64,000 nucleotides of DNA from Bordetella sp. 02P26C-1 (lineage in GTDB: Bacteria > Pseudomonadota > Gammaproteobacteria > Burkholderiales > Burkholderiaceae_B): NCBI RefSeq assembly GCF_009763255.1, contig NZ_WSJB01000022.1, positions 186,001 to 250,000 on the forward strand, read 5' to 3'. A program made the position numbers and the translations under genes. Every line of letters starts with the position of its first letter. Within the stretch, counting starts at the first letter, position 1. Shown in pieces: positions 37,500-49,082 of the stretch. The notes beneath the pieces were generated by a model, which saw only the letters and a list, made by a program, of their open reading frames with translations, ran no database searches and was not told the DNA's origin.

Positions 37500-38084
37500 C
37501 TAACTCACGTCCCAGGGTGAGCGGCCGCGCGTGATATCCGCCACCGTGCGCTCAAGGGATTTCAACGCCGCGCACGGTACACGTAACTGCAAACATGCTC
37601 CGTCCCCGTCGAATGTCTCGGCTTCGACGGACGCTCCAGCTTGCTGAATACGCGACTTGAGGAGGGGCAACTCGCTATACGCGCATCGGCATATTACCTG
37701 CCTCGTCTCGATAATGGGCATACGTGGGCCCAGACGCAGACACTGAGCGGCGCAGCCGCCATAGGCGCGGACCAAGCCGCCCGCGCCGAGCTTGACCCCA
37801 CCAAACCAACGCACCACCAGGACCGCCACGCGATCCAGATCCTGGCCCTCAATGGCCTGTAGTATTGGCCTGCCCGCAGTCCCGCCGGGCTCGCCATCGT
37901 CATTGAAGCGATACAGCTGGCCGATACGATAAGCCCAGCAATTGTGAGTCGCCGTGGGATCACTATGCCGGGCGAAAAACGCCATGGCTTCCTCGATAGT
38001 CGCCACGGGGGCCGCATAGGCTGCAAAGCGGCTTTTCTTGATCTCTTCTTCGTAGGCGCACGGGGCGCTCAATGTGTCGCTCAT
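37500..38084 (-). CDS. YigZ/IMPACT-family protein
   Basis: A 194-residue protein of the YigZ (UPF0029, IMPACT N-terminal) family, with HNCWAYRIG near residue 47, FNDDGEPGGTAGRPIL near 60-75, and VVRWFGGVKLGAGGLVRAYG near 90-109. It ends with a ferredoxin-like C-terminal domain. Relatives are implicated in translation regulation but the bacterial role is unsettled. Its upstream gap of about 100 bp to the ABC operon gives no obvious promoter. Confidence 0.92.
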   Translation of the reverse strand: MSDTLSAPCAYEEEIKKSRFAAYAAPVATIEEAMAFFARHSDPTATHNCWAYRIGQLYRFNDDGEPGGTAGRPILQAIEGQDLDRVAVLVVRWFGGVKLGAGGLVRAYGGCAAQCLRLGPRMPIIETRQVICRCAYSELPLLKSRIQQAGASVEAETFDGDGACLQLRVPCAALKSLERTVADITRGRSPWDVS

Positions 38085-38188
38085 GGCCGTGATTGTAGGC
38101 GAGCGCGGTAATTGGTGTCTGTGTATCGCCTCGCGCTGGCATCATCGGCTGCACTCACTTGGCCGCATTGTCGTGCCCTACGCGCGTT

Positions 38189-39085
38189 TTAACCGCCGTG
38201 GCAGTCGGGGACTTCTTGATCCAGATAAACGTCGAACGCGACATCGCGCGCCCATTGATCGATCATGGCCGGCACCACTTTGGCCCGACGCCATTGCTGC
38301 ATGGCAGAGTCCAGCCATGCCTGGGTAGCCGAGTTTTCCGCTAAGAGCCACACGCGTTCGCTATGCGCGCCTTCGGGTGCCAAGGTGGAAGAAAATTTCT
38401 TCCATTCGGGGAATTCCATCAAAGGCTGCCAGGTTACGTCGTCGATCACGCCGACGTCGCAATCGCCTTCGCGCACCGCCACCAGTGCGTCCGAGGGCAC
38501 GCGGTAGGTGCGTACCTCCGCTCCCCATTGTCGAGCCAGCGCCTGCGCCTGAAACGCCGCCGTGGACATGCAAACAGTCTTGCCTTGAACATCGCGCCAA
38601 TGGCGCAGCGTGGTGTCGCTGCGGATCACTGCCTTGGGACGCGCGCGATAACCGGTAGCGACTGCCACCGTCCCCGGAACCGCTGCGGTTAACACCTGCT
38701 CATGAACCAAGGCATTTGCCGGCGGTGCGGCCAACCGATCGGCAAGCACGAGATCAACGCGTCCGCTGGCGAGCGCCGCGGCGCGGCCTGTCGGATCAAC
38801 CTGCACCAACTTCACCGGCAGATTCAACTGCTGTCCAAGCCGCCGTGCCATGGCCTCGTCGAGGCGTTCGGGCGACCGAATCTTGGCTCCTGCACCGGGC
38901 TCGGGAGGCAAATACGGGATTCCCACAATGAGCTCACCACGCGCTTGCGCTTGCGCAAAAACGCCAGTCGGCGCGCCGCTGTCCTGCGCTGCGGGCGCAG
39001 CGTTGACCGACATGCCGGCAGACAGCGCAACACATAGCGCAATGCGTAGAACGGCGAGCCAGGACTGGGGGAACATAGCAATCAT
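38189..39085 (-). CDS. periplasmic solute-binding protein, SBP_bac_3 family
   Basis: A 298-residue exported protein with an N-terminal signal (LAVLRIALCVALSAG, cleavage near NAAPA). A family-3 binding domain begins RGELIVGIPYLPPEP. The middle holds ASGRVDLVLAD near 110-120 and the late lobe DCDVGVIDDV, both typical of type-II periplasmic fold proteins. Start is uncertain: I take ATG 39085, with ATG 39076 equally possible, and neither has a clear ribosome-binding site. It is the last gene of the ABC operon, 50 bp after the permease gene, and belongs to a different family from the operon's first binding protein. Confidence 0.78.
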   Translation of the reverse strand: MIAMFPQSWLAVLRIALCVALSAGMSVNAAPAAQDSGAPTGVFAQAQARGELIVGIPYLPPEPGAGAKIRSPERLDEAMARRLGQQLNLPVKLVQVDPTGRAAALASGRVDLVLADRLAAPPANALVHEQVLTAAVPGTVAVATGYRARPKAVIRSDTTLRHWRDVQGKTVCMSTAAFQAQALARQWGAEVRTYRVPSDALVAVREGDCDVGVIDDVTWQPLMEFPEWKKFSSTLAPEGAHSERVWLLAENSATQAWLDSAMQQWRRAKVVPAMIDQWARDVAFDVYLDQEVPDCHGG

Positions 39086-39135
39086 GAACGCAAGGTTAGC
39101 GGCAAGCAACGCACCACGCGCCGCTCGCCTGGGAC

Positions 39136-39909
39136 TCACACGTATTGATAACGCAATAACCGATGCTTGAGATTCTCTAGAATCAGTTGATCGATCAGCG
39201 CAGCCAGGATAGCGATGACCAGAATATTCGCCATGACCCCGGTCATATCCGCGATCTCGCCCGAATAGGCGAGCGAGCGACCAAGGCCTTTGCCAAACCC
39301 GATCAACATCTCCGCCGAAATCAAAGCACGCCACGCGTTGCCAAAGGCCAGCTGCGCGCCGGTGATGAGTTCGGGCATGACGGCCGGCAGATAAACGCGT
39401 TTGATCAAGCCCCAACGCGTGGCGCCCATCACCCGCGCCGCCGACACATGCACCCGCTGCACCGATTCCGTCGCGTTCATGACGCTCAGCGCTGCCGGGA
39501 AAAACGCCGAGAGCGCAACGACCACGATGATGGGCGTACTACCAAAGCCCATCAGGATCAGAAACAACGGCACCCAGGCGATCGACGGAATCGACTGCAG
39601 AATCACGATCGCGCTGCGCAACACTTCTCGGAAGAAGGTCAACACCGCCGCGACCAGGCCAAATCCCACACCGGCCAGCAATGCAAGGCCATACCCTGCG
39701 CCCAGCCGGCTCAGCGTACCGAATAGCGCCTGGTGAAACGAGGTCTCGCCAATCTCGCTATACAAGCGTTCTAAAACTGCCGGCACGCCCGGCATAAGAA
39801 AGTCTGGCAATACCCAGGCTGCCGTCTGCCACAACAACAGGATGAACACCACGCCAAGCACACCGGCGAGGTGCTTGCGCATCCCTGTAACACGCGTTGA
39901 GTTACTCAA
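39136..39909 (-). CDS. ABC transporter permease, SsuC/TauC/NrtB type
   Basis: A 257-residue inner-membrane permease with about six membrane helices and the EAA-type loop (RVMGATRWGLIKRVYLPAVM) near residues 159-178 that contacts the ATPase. The family moves sulfonates, taurine, nitrate, thiamine precursors or other small anions. Its start overlaps the binding-protein stop by 4 bp. The C-terminus ends LLRYQYV. No nitrate or sulfonate enzyme gene is adjacent, so the substrate is unknown. Confidence 0.92.
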   Translation of the reverse strand: MSNSTRVTGMRKHLAGVLGVVFILLLWQTAAWVLPDFLMPGVPAVLERLYSEIGETSFHQALFGTLSRLGAGYGLALLAGVGFGLVAAVLTFFREVLRSAIVILQSIPSIAWVPLFLILMGFGSTPIIVVVALSAFFPAALSVMNATESVQRVHVSAARVMGATRWGLIKRVYLPAVMPELITGAQLAFGNAWRALISAEMLIGFGKGLGRSLAYSGEIADMTGVMANILVIAILAALIDQLILENLKHRLLRYQYV

Positions 39910-40904
39910 AGTTGACGCGCCTCTTGCCAGGACAAATCAATGATGCCGGAAACATCGTATGGCTTACCATCGCGCGTCTTGAGCGAGCCTTGCGCTTGCA
40001 AGATGTCGGCGATTTCCTGCATGCGCGCCGCGTCTTTGTCGGTCAGCTTGGCGGTGAAGACCTGCGTCTTGATGGCGTCGGTAATGACTTGCTCGCGCGG
40101 CATCTCGCCATGCTTTAAGGTCTTGAGCGTCGGTTCCGCGATGAAGTAGGAGGCGATGAGCTTGGAGGCCTTCTCGGGATCGTTCTTGAGCAGATCGATG
40201 GCCTCTTTTTGTGCGTCCAGGGCGGCCCAGACATCATTCTTGCGCTTTTCCAGCACTTCGCCGGAGGTGATCACCACCATGCAGGGGAACGGCCAGGACT
40301 GACCCACCTCGTAGATCTGTTTAACCGGCGAGACCAGCTGAGCGATGCGATCGTACGGCTCAAACAGGAAAGCGGCGTCCGCACGCTTGCCCACCAGCGA
40401 CTGCACCGCCACGGCCGGGCTCACGCCCATGATGTTGACATCCGACGGCTGCAGGTTGCCTTCCTTGAGCACGACGCCCTTGAGCACCACATCGGCCGTG
40501 CTGCCCTCTTGCTGCGAGGCCAGCACCTTGCCTTTCAGATCGGCGATCGAGTTGATACCCGAGTCATCGCGCACGACGAGCGAGTGATAGCCCTGCTGCG
40601 CGCCGCCCACGACTTTCAGGTCCGCGCCCTTGGATGCCCAGGCCACCGCGTTGGTAAAGCCAAGCACGCCGATGTCGGCCTGACCGCCAACGATAGCCTT
40701 GATCAGGTCGGTGCCCGACTTGAATTCGATCAGCTCGGTGTCCAGGCCGGCATTCTTGTAGTAATCGCCTTCCTGCGCGACGATGGCCTGCGCGTCGTCC
40801 ATCACGCGCAGATAACCGACGCGGAATTTCTCCGCGGCCATGGCCGGCGCCGCGGCGATAAGCGCCGCTGCGAGCGGCAAAGACAGCCATTGCTTCAGTT
40901 TCAT
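39906..40904 (-). CDS. ABC transporter substrate-binding protein, SsuA/TauA/NrtA-like
   Basis: A 332-residue periplasmic protein with signal peptide (LPLAAALIAAAPAMA) and an NMT1/THI5-like fold. It has VGYLRVMDDAQAIVAQ at the mature N-terminus, GGQADIGVLGFTNAV near 75, and VGKRADAAFLFEPYDRIA near 172. It lies between the ATPase and permease genes on the minus strand. Its Walker-less fold and gene order fit an aliphatic sulfonate, nitrate or similar importer. The ligand is not predictable from these motifs. Confidence 0.9.
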   Translation of the reverse strand: MKLKQWLSLPLAAALIAAAPAMAAEKFRVGYLRVMDDAQAIVAQEGDYYKNAGLDTELIEFKSGTDLIKAIVGGQADIGVLGFTNAVAWASKGADLKVVGGAQQGYHSLVVRDDSGINSIADLKGKVLASQQEGSTADVVLKGVVLKEGNLQPSDVNIMGVSPAVAVQSLVGKRADAAFLFEPYDRIAQLVSPVKQIYEVGQSWPFPCMVVITSGEVLEKRKNDVWAALDAQKEAIDLLKNDPEKASKLIASYFIAEPTLKTLKHGEMPREQVITDAIKTQVFTAKLTDKDAARMQEIADILQAQGSLKTRDGKPYDVSGIIDLSWQEARQL

Positions 40905-41028
40905 GAAAGGCTCCTAGATTCGTTTTATATGAGTGATAGCGTTCGGTGTCGGGCGCGCGACGCTGCGGGTGAGAATGCTTTCGCAACCGCGACCGACGGT
41001 CTTCGGATTCAGGTGTAACGGCCCGATT

Positions 41029-41805
41029 TCAGGGCTGGCCCGTCACTTCAGTGGTGTCTTGGTCCGTGTGGGTTGCCACATTGATGCCCAACAAGCTCAG
41101 AATCTCGCGTTTTTCGGCCGCCAGATCTGACAGATCGTGAGACTTGCGCCTGTGCGTCAGGTTGAACTCGCGTAGCACCCGTGCCGGGCGAGCGCTAAAG
41201 ACGACGATCCGGTCGGCGAGGAACAATGCCTCGTCCACATCGTGCGTCACCAGCAGCACGGTCGGCCGTTCCTGCTTGATTAGCTGCAGCAAGACATCTT
41301 GCAGGCTGAGCCGGGTCAGCGCGTCCAGCGCGCCGAAGGGTTCATCCATCAACATCGTCTGGGGCTGCGCAATGAAGGCACGCGCCAGCGCGGCGCGTTG
41401 GCGCATGCCACCCGATACCTGCTGCGGAAAATAGTTTTCGAATCCCGCGAGACCCACGCGCGCCAGCCAAGCTACGGCTTTCTCGCGCGCCTGCGCCTTG
41501 GGAACGTTCTGAAATTCCAGGGCCAGCGATACGTTATCGCGTAAGGTCAACCATGGGTACAGCGCATGTTCCTGGAAAACCAGCGTGCGGCTGGGATGAG
41601 GCCCCTTCACCGGCTGACCATCGGCGAGGACGCGACCCTGTGTCGGAAACTCCAGGCCAGCGGCCATGTGCAATAGTGTCGATTTCCCGCAACCCGAGGG
41701 GCCTACCAGCGCGACCAGCTCGCCTGTGTCGAATTCGCTCGAAAACCCGTCCACCACGTTCAGGGCACCGAAAGTCTTGTGGACGTTTTCAAAGGTCAGC
41801 TTCAT
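41029..41805 (-). CDS. ABC transporter ATP-binding protein, SsuB/TauB type
   Basis: A 258-residue ATPase with Walker A GPSGCGKST near residues 35-43, signature VSGGMRQRAALARAF, Walker B TMLMDEPFGALDALTR and H-loop VTHDVDEALFLADR. It is the first gene of the leftward operon with two binding proteins and one permease, and 124 bp separate it from the next gene. The AT-rich region upstream (41806-41930) is a likely promoter region with a TATAAA at 41870-41865. Confidence 0.93.
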   Translation of the reverse strand: MKLTFENVHKTFGALNVVDGFSSEFDTGELVALVGPSGCGKSTLLHMAAGLEFPTQGRVLADGQPVKGPHPSRTLVFQEHALYPWLTLRDNVSLALEFQNVPKAQAREKAVAWLARVGLAGFENYFPQQVSGGMRQRAALARAFIAQPQTMLMDEPFGALDALTRLSLQDVLLQLIKQERPTVLLVTHDVDEALFLADRIVVFSARPARVLREFNLTHRRKSHDLSDLAAEKREILSLLGINVATHTDQDTTEVTGQP

Positions 41806-41927
41806 GATAGAGCGCGCAATCAGGCATGGGATTCAGGACAGAATCCAATCTACCAACGCTCTTTATAATCACCAACTATTATTTAATAATTCCAACATAA
41901 CTTTTAGAGATATAAAACGTGCGCTGG

Positions 41928-41964
41928 AAAATAAAACAGGCGACTGGGTTGCCCCGGTCGCCTG
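41928..41964 (-). terminator. Rho-independent terminator of ybiT
   Basis: On the minus strand, CAGGCGAC and GTCGCCTG (41964-41957 and 41944-41937) form a perfect 8-bp stem with a 12-base loop, followed by TTTTATTTT. It lies 66 bases past the ybiT stop codon and upstream of the ABC operon, so it insulates the two units. Confidence 0.85.
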
Positions 41965-42030
41965 TCTGCGCGCCTGGCGGGCCACCCCGCAGGGTGACCG
42001 CGCTGTGTGGTCGTTGTGCGCTATCTACTA

Positions 42031-43635
42031 TTAGCCCTCAATGCCGCGCGAAGCCAGATAGTCCTCATACCCACCGCGATAGTCAACCACCTCGCCGCCT
42101 GGCAGCACCTCGAGCACGCGCGTGGCCAGACCCGAAACGAATTCGCGGTCGTGCGACACGAAAATCAGCGTGCCCTGGTATTTTTCAAGCGCAAACTGCA
42201 GCGACTCGATCGATTCCATGTCCAAGTGGTTGGTCGGTTCGTCCAGCAGCAGTACGTTGTGCCGACCCAGCATCAAGCGACCGAAGGTCATGCGGTTTTT
42301 CTCGCCGCCCGACAGCACCTTCGGCGCCTTGGGCAGATCGTCCGCCGAGAACAGCAGGCGACCCAACACGGAACGAATCGATTGATCGTCGTCGCCCGGC
42401 TGACGATAGTTGCTCATCCAGTCGAACAGATTCACGTCGGTCTGCTGGAACTGATCGGAGACGTCCTGGGCCATGTAGCCCATATCGGCATTGTCCGACC
42501 ATTTCAGGCTGCCGGAATCCGGCGCCAGGTCGCCCGCCAACATGCGCAACAGCGTCGTCTTACCCACACCGTTCGCCCCGATGATGGCGATCTTCTCGCC
42601 CGCATCGATCATGGCCGAGAAATCGCGAATGACCGGCGCATCGTAGGACTTGGACAACTTCTCCGCCGTCATGGCCAGACGGTGCATGACCTTGTTCTGC
42701 TCGAAGCGGATAAAAGGGTTCTGGCGCGAGGAAGGCTTGACCACGACTTGCTCGGCCTTGATGCGATCGATCTGCTTCAGACGCGACGTTGCCTGACGCG
42801 ACTTGGATTTGTTCGCGGCAAAACGGCGCACAAAGTCCTGCAATTCGGCCACGCGTTCCTTGGCCTTGGCGTTATTGGCCACCAGACGCTCGCGGGCCTG
42901 CGTGGAGGCCAGCATGTAATCATCATAGTTGCCCGGATAAATACGGATCTCGCCGTAGTCCAGGTCAGCCATGTGGGTACACACCTCGTTCAAGAAGTGT
43001 CGATCGTGGCTGATGATGATCATCGTGCTCTGATAACCGTTGAGCACGGTCTCCAGCCAGCGGATGGTGTTGATGTCGAGGTTGTTCGTCGGTTCGTCCA
43101 GCAACAGCACATCGGGGTTCGAGAACAGGGCCTGCGCCAGCAGCACGCGCAGTTTCCAACCCGGCGCGATTTCGCGCATGGGCAGCTGGTGCTGATCCAC
43201 GGCGAATTCCAGGCCCAGCAGCAGTTCGCCAGCACGGGCTTCAGCGGTATAACCGTCGTACTCGGCGAATTTCGCCTCGAGTTCGGCGGCGCGCATGTAG
43301 TCGTCTTCGGTGGCTTCGGGGTTCGCGTAGATCGCGTCGCGCTCGGTCATCGCGGCCCACATTTCGGTGTGGCCCATCATGACCACGTCCAGCACGCGGT
43401 AGTCCTCGAACGCAAATTGGTCCTGACGCAACTTACCCAGGCGCACGCCGGGCTCGAGCGATACATTCCCGGCGGAGGCTTCGAGGTCGCCGCCGATGAT
43501 TTTCATGAAGGTCGATTTGCCCGAGCCGTTGGCCCCGATCAAACCATAGCGGTTGCCCTCTCCAAACTTGACGCTGACGTTTTCGAATAGAGGTTTGGGA
43601 CCGAACTGGATAGTGAGATTGGCGGTAGATATCAC
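42031..43635 (-). CDS. ybiT: ABC-F family ATPase YbiT
   Basis: A 534-residue soluble protein with two ABC ATPase domains and no membrane segments, the ABC-F arrangement acting on ribosomes. The first Walker A is GANGSGKST near residue 34 and the second GANGVGKTT near 350, with two [15 protein letters not shown] signatures and LLLDEPTN Walker B motifs. The [19 protein letters not shown] opening and the length match YbiT. No ATG lies at the homologous start, so I use the GTG at 43635. The 56 upstream in-frame codons have no similarity. A terminator follows the gene. Confidence 0.9.
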   Translation of the reverse strand: MISTANLTIQFGPKPLFENVSVKFGEGNRYGLIGANGSGKSTFMKIIGGDLEASAGNVSLEPGVRLGKLRQDQFAFEDYRVLDVVMMGHTEMWAAMTERDAIYANPEATEDDYMRAAELEAKFAEYDGYTAEARAGELLLGLEFAVDQHQLPMREIAPGWKLRVLLAQALFSNPDVLLLDEPTNNLDINTIRWLETVLNGYQSTMIIISHDRHFLNEVCTHMADLDYGEIRIYPGNYDDYMLASTQARERLVANNAKAKERVAELQDFVRRFAANKSKSRQATSRLKQIDRIKAEQVVVKPSSRQNPFIRFEQNKVMHRLAMTAEKLSKSYDAPVIRDFSAMIDAGEKIAIIGANGVGKTTLLRMLAGDLAPDSGSLKWSDNADMGYMAQDVSDQFQQTDVNLFDWMSNYRQPGDDDQSIRSVLGRLLFSADDLPKAPKVLSGGEKNRMTFGRLMLGRHNVLLLDEPTNHLDMESIESLQFALEKYQGTLIFVSHDREFVSGLATRVLEVLPGGEVVDYRGGYEDYLASRGIEG

Positions 43636-43876
43636 GGCGATGTATAGGCAGGGATCGCCCGCGAGAAGCGCGGGGCTAAACCGGATAGTGTACCAAGACC
43701 GGGCGCGACTGGCAGAGACGGTGTGCGCGAGCCGCGTGGACGGGTGTTTTCCTGCTATATATGAACACCGTGATCGTCGGCCGCGTCTGCGCGGGAACGC
43801 CAATTTCGGACGCTCCTGCTTGTCGGGCGTAGCGCCGCATCATGATCTTGCCCTGTAGACCTAAAGGAAGCCCCGC

Positions 43877-44674
43877 ATGCTGCAAACCCTGGAAGTCGGT
43901 TATGGATCGCAAACTGCCGTGGTCTGGCTGTCTCGTCCCGACGTGCGCAATGCCCTCGACGCGCGCTTGATCGATGAGTTGATGGAAACGTTCACAACAT
44001 TAGCGGCCGATGACAACGTGCGCGCTATCGTGCTGGCCGGGCGTGGCAAGGTCTTTTGCGCAGGGGCCGACCTGACCGCCATGCGCGCCAGCGCCCAAGC
44101 CAGCGAAGCGCAAAACCAAACCGATGCGATGCGTCTGGCCACCCTGCTCCATACGATCTATACCTGCCCCAAACCCACCATCGCGCGCCTGCATGGCGCC
44201 TGCATGGCGGGTGGCCTGGGGTTGGCGACTGCGTGCGACGTGGCTATCGCGAGCCGCGACACCCGATTCGCGCTGACGGAAACGCGACTAGGCCTGATTC
44301 CCTCGATGATTTCGCCGTATGTATTGCGCGCGATCGGGCCGCGTGAGGCGAGCAGATGGTTCTTGACTGCCGAAGTCTTCGACGCTGCCCAAGCATTGCG
44401 CATGGGTCTGATCCACGATGTGTGCGAGGTGGAGGATCTCGACACGCATATCAACGGCATCCTGGAAAATGTGCTGCTGGGATCTCCCAATGCATTGCGT
44501 GAATCCAAGCGCTTGATTCACGAGGTCGCCGGGCAGCCGATAGATGCCGCGCTGCTCGCCGACACCGCGCGGCGGCTCGCTCAACTACGAGCCAGCGCGG
44601 ATGGCAAGGAAGGTGTCGCGGCCTTCTTGGAAAAAAGAAAGCCTGCTTGGGTAGCGACCCCGACCGCCGAATAA
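43877..44674 (+). CDS. enoyl-CoA hydratase/isomerase family, methylglutaconyl-CoA hydratase-like
   Basis: A 265-residue crotonase-fold enzyme. The oxyanion-hole loops are CAGADL near 61-66 and GGLGLAT near 112-118, and the catalytic Glu135 lies in LTETRLGL. The AxAGADLxAM pattern resembles AtuE/LiuC methylglutaconyl-CoA hydratases of leucine or isoprenoid breakdown. No acyl-CoA carboxylase genes are next to it, so the substrate is uncertain. The ATG at 43877 follows AAAGGAAG. Confidence 0.85.
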   Translation: MLQTLEVGYGSQTAVVWLSRPDVRNALDARLIDELMETFTTLAADDNVRAIVLAGRGKVFCAGADLTAMRASAQASEAQNQTDAMRLATLLHTIYTCPKPTIARLHGACMAGGLGLATACDVAIASRDTRFALTETRLGLIPSMISPYVLRAIGPREASRWFLTAEVFDAAQALRMGLIHDVCEVEDLDTHINGILENVLLGSPNALRESKRLIHEVAGQPIDAALLADTARRLAQLRASADGKEGVAAFLEKRKPAWVATPTAE

Positions 44675-44768
44675 CAGCTGCGGATGCCCGGCCTTGCCCT
44701 CGCGCACCAAAATGGTCACGGCAAAGCCGCCAGACCCTCTCCCGCAAGACAGGCCCAGGCTCACTTCA

Positions 44769-47087
<2,319 letters not shown>

Positions 47088-47090
47088 GGA

Positions 47091-47134
47091 ATGACAAAAA
47101 GTCGGGAACAGGCGACATTTTGCCTGATCCCGAC
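47091..47134 (-). terminator. intrinsic terminator-like hairpin immediately upstream of the HAD gene
   Basis: On the minus strand, GTCGGGA-T-CAGGC and GCCTG-T-TCCCGAC (47134-47122 and 47113-47101) pair with one mismatch around an 8-base loop, followed by TTTTTGTC. It ends just 4-9 bases before the HAD ATG at 47087. It may end transcripts from the secreted-protein gene, or act as an attenuator in the HAD leader. Confidence 0.7.
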
Positions 47135-47208
47135 TGCGGCGTCTTTCGGTTAACGCTGGGGCTGGTCCCAGATGACCCAAATCCGGCCCCGGGTGAGCCC
47201 CCTGCGCC

Positions 47209-47235
47209 GAGCCGTTCACAGCCCGTGAACGGCTC
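47209..47235. repeat. perfect 11-bp inverted repeat
   Basis: GAGCCGTTCAC (47209-47219) and its exact reverse complement GTGAACGGCTC (47225-47235) surround a 5-base loop, 24 bases past the secreted-protein stop codon. There is no uridine run on either strand. It may be a 3'-end stabiliser or, with the hairpin at 47101-47134, a double terminator. Confidence 0.6.
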
Positions 47236-47258
47236 GCGCTAGGCGCTTGCCGACTTTA

Positions 47259-47849
47259 TCAACGCACTGGCACGGGGGCCGCGGGCGCCGGCATGGTTGA
47301 CGACGGCGCAGGCGTCACGGGAGAGACCGGCGTGCCGGGCGTGACGGCGGGTGCCACCGGCGCCACCGGAGGCGTCATTGGTGCAGCGGGCGTCGCAGCG
47401 CCCGGCACCGTTCCCGGTGTGGTGGTCGCGCCCGGCGTCCCCGGCGGGACCTGGATGACGGTCTCGCGCAACACGCCGCCGCCTTCGACGCTACCACTAA
47501 CTTGGGAAGGTTGCTGCATCTGAATCATGCAATCTTCGCGCTGCGCTTGAGGCAGCTTGTTGCAGCGATCCATGGCGTTATTGCCATAATTGCCCGCTTG
47601 GCCGTCATCCAGACGTTGGCGACGGGCTTCGTCCCGCGCGGCGCCAGCCTCTTGCAGGCATACGTCGCGACTTTGATGCGTTTGGCCGTTGTTGCAGCGC
47701 TGGACATCGCGCTCGTACTGTGCCTGGATATCGGCCGGCGTTTTGGTTTGGGCAGCGCTGACCGCAGAAACAGCTCCCAAGCCTGCGCAGGCGCTCAACG
47801 CGGCGAATGCCAGCGTGCAATACCGGTTTTGCATACGTCGTAGGTTCAT
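47259..47849 (-). CDS. small secreted protein with Pro/Ala/Thr-rich tail, function unknown
   Basis: A 196-residue exported protein. The signal sequence ends near VSAAQ (residue 33). A Cys-containing region follows with CNNGQTHQSRDVCLQEA and CNKLPQAQREDC, two similar Cys pairs. From about residue 125 it is repetitive, with Pro, Ala, Val and Thr in PGTPG- and PVAPVAP-type units. Relatives appear as hypothetical proteins in Alcaligenaceae, from memory and not checked. Start ATG 47849; ATG at codon 6 is also possible. Confidence 0.72.
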   Translation of the reverse strand: MNLRRMQNRYCTLAFAALSACAGLGAVSAVSAAQTKTPADIQAQYERDVQRCNNGQTHQSRDVCLQEAGAARDEARRQRLDDGQAGNYGNNAMDRCNKLPQAQREDCMIQMQQPSQVSGSVEGGGVLRETVIQVPPGTPGATTTPGTVPGAATPAAPMTPPVAPVAPAVTPGTPVSPVTPAPSSTMPAPAAPVPVR

Positions 47850-47968
47850 ATTCCGCTCCTTCAGCTATGCTGGGCGGTGGCATGCCCAGTCAGGGTTTTA
47901 CCTTATGCGAAAGGCTGGACCCCAGGCGCGACCCAAATGTTACAAACCCATCTGGCGGTTAATGAACC

Positions 47969-47988
47969 CGGGGTGACGTAGCACCCCG
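47969..47988 (-). terminator. weak hairpin downstream of phaG
   Basis: CGGGGTG (47969-47975) and CACCCCG (47982-47988) form a 7-bp stem 11 bases past the phaG stop codon, with a 6-base loop. No uridine run follows on the minus strand, so termination may need Rho. Confidence 0.35.
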
Positions 47989-47998
47989 ATACGATTCC

Positions 47999-48331
47999 TC
48001 AGTTCCGATCGAATTCGCCCTGTTCCCGGCGACGACGATAGATGGCGGCGCGCATCAGCAGCATCGCGGTGACGGGCGAGGACGTGAAAAGCAGCAAGGT
48101 AATCAGAATCTCGTGGATCACAAACCGATGCTGGCTAGCGGAAAACACCAGTATCGAGGCCACCAGCACACAAGCCGCCCCGAGCGTATTACCCAAGGTC
48201 GGCGCATGAATGCGCGATTTAAAGTCCTCGAACCGCAGCAGCCCGAATGATCCGATCAGCGAAATTGCCGCGCCAAATACCAGCAGCAAGCTGGCGGGGA
48301 CGGCGGCCCACAACGGGATTTCCGGCATCAT
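47999..48331 (-). CDS. phaG: multisubunit cation/proton antiporter subunit G (Mrp/Pha)
   Basis: A 110-residue membrane protein of the MnhG/MrpG/PhaG family with three hydrophobic segments and the family core GSFGLLRFEDFKSRIHAPTLGNTLG near residues 27-51. It is the last subunit of the six-gene antiporter operon, starting within the phaF stop (ATGA). Confidence 0.93.
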   Translation of the reverse strand: MMPEIPLWAAVPASLLLVFGAAISLIGSFGLLRFEDFKSRIHAPTLGNTLGAACVLVASILVFSASQHRFVIHEILITLLLFTSSPVTAMLLMRAAIYRRRREQGEFDRN

Positions 48332-48609
48332 GGCTCGATCACCTCCCCGCGCAGCAGGAATTTCGACATGGCCGTGGACCCGACAAAGCCGAACAAGGCA
48401 ATCAACAACGCGACGTCAAAGTACACCGAGGTGCCCGAACGTATGCCGAAAGCCAGCATGGTCAACATGCCATTGACATAAAAGGCATCCAGCGCAAGCA
48501 CACGATCCTGTGCCGTCGGCCCGCGTACCAGGCGCACCGTCGCGCAAGCCATTCCCAACACAAAGCACAGCAGCGCAAAGCTCGCCGCCCAATACAAAAC
48601 CTGGTTCAT
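48328..48609 (-). CDS. phaF: multisubunit cation/proton antiporter subunit F
   Basis: A 93-residue subunit with three membrane helices and the MrpF signature RLVRGPTAQDRVLALDA near residues 26-42. MrpF-type proteins are required for antiport and, in some species, bile salt resistance. It overlaps the E and G genes by 4 bp at each end. Confidence 0.93.
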   Translation of the reverse strand: MNQVLYWAASFALLCFVLGMACATVRLVRGPTAQDRVLALDAFYVNGMLTMLAFGIRSGTSVYFDVALLIALFGFVGSTAMSKFLLRGEVIEP

Positions 48610-49082
48610 TGGAAAACCTCCATCAGCGTGCGCTCGTACCGCGTCTTGACCAGCTCGATCCAGAATTCTTCATTTTCCAAATCCAGCACATGCAGCGTTA
48701 AAACGTTGTTCGAGACGTCCACCCACACCGTCCCGGGGGTGTAGGTCAAAATGCAGCCCAACAGGGCGCGGCCATGCGGGTCGTGTAAATCAAGCGGAAT
48801 GTGCACATAACCCGGCGTATACGGACGCCGACGCGCCAGTATCAGCCGAGCGACCTCGAAATTCGAGCGAATGATGTCGACCACCACCCGGCGCGCCAGA
48901 CCAAACAAGAGCCACAGCTTATGAGGCCGGCTGCGCAAGGGCCGGAGGCGGCTGGAGGCATAGCCCAGCCAGAGTGCCAACACCAGGCCCACCACGACTT
49001 GCCCGGCCGACATGGACTCGTTGAGCAATAGCCATAGGACGAACAATACGGTCGGCAGCAGAACCTTGTACCAACGTCGCAT
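48606..49082 (-). CDS. phaE: multisubunit cation/proton antiporter subunit E
   Basis: A 158-residue subunit with two N-terminal helices and a cytosolic C-terminal domain, containing TYTPGTVWVDVSNNVLTLHVLD near 112-133, the MrpE core. It begins MRRWYKVLLPT and its start overlaps the phaD stop by one base. Required for complex assembly in the Mrp family. Confidence 0.93.
   Translation of the reverse strand: MRRWYKVLLPTVLFVLWLLLNESMSAGQVVVGLVLALWLGYASSRLRPLRSRPHKLWLLFGLARRVVVDIIRSNFEVARLILARRRPYTPGYVHIPLDLHDPHGRALLGCILTYTPGTVWVDVSNNVLTLHVLDLENEEFWIELVKTRYERTLMEVFQ

Noticed and set aside
41870-41900. AT-rich near-palindrome (TTATTTAATAA) upstream of the two-binding-protein ABC operon as a CysB or NtrC site
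   Set aside because: Too short and low-complexity to assign to a regulator; recorded only as a likely promoter region.
42007-43590. Long plus-strand open frame (527 codons) opposite ybiT
   Set aside because: It lies wholly antisense to a well-conserved ABC-F gene and has no family similarity, start context or codon pattern; it is a by-product of codon bias on the other strand.
47330-47470. Apparent tandem repeat in the secreted-protein gene suggesting a repeat array or CRISPR-like element
   Set aside because: Repetition follows from Pro/Gly/Ala/Val-rich codons (PGTPG, PVAPVAP); there are no constant repeats with unique spacers.
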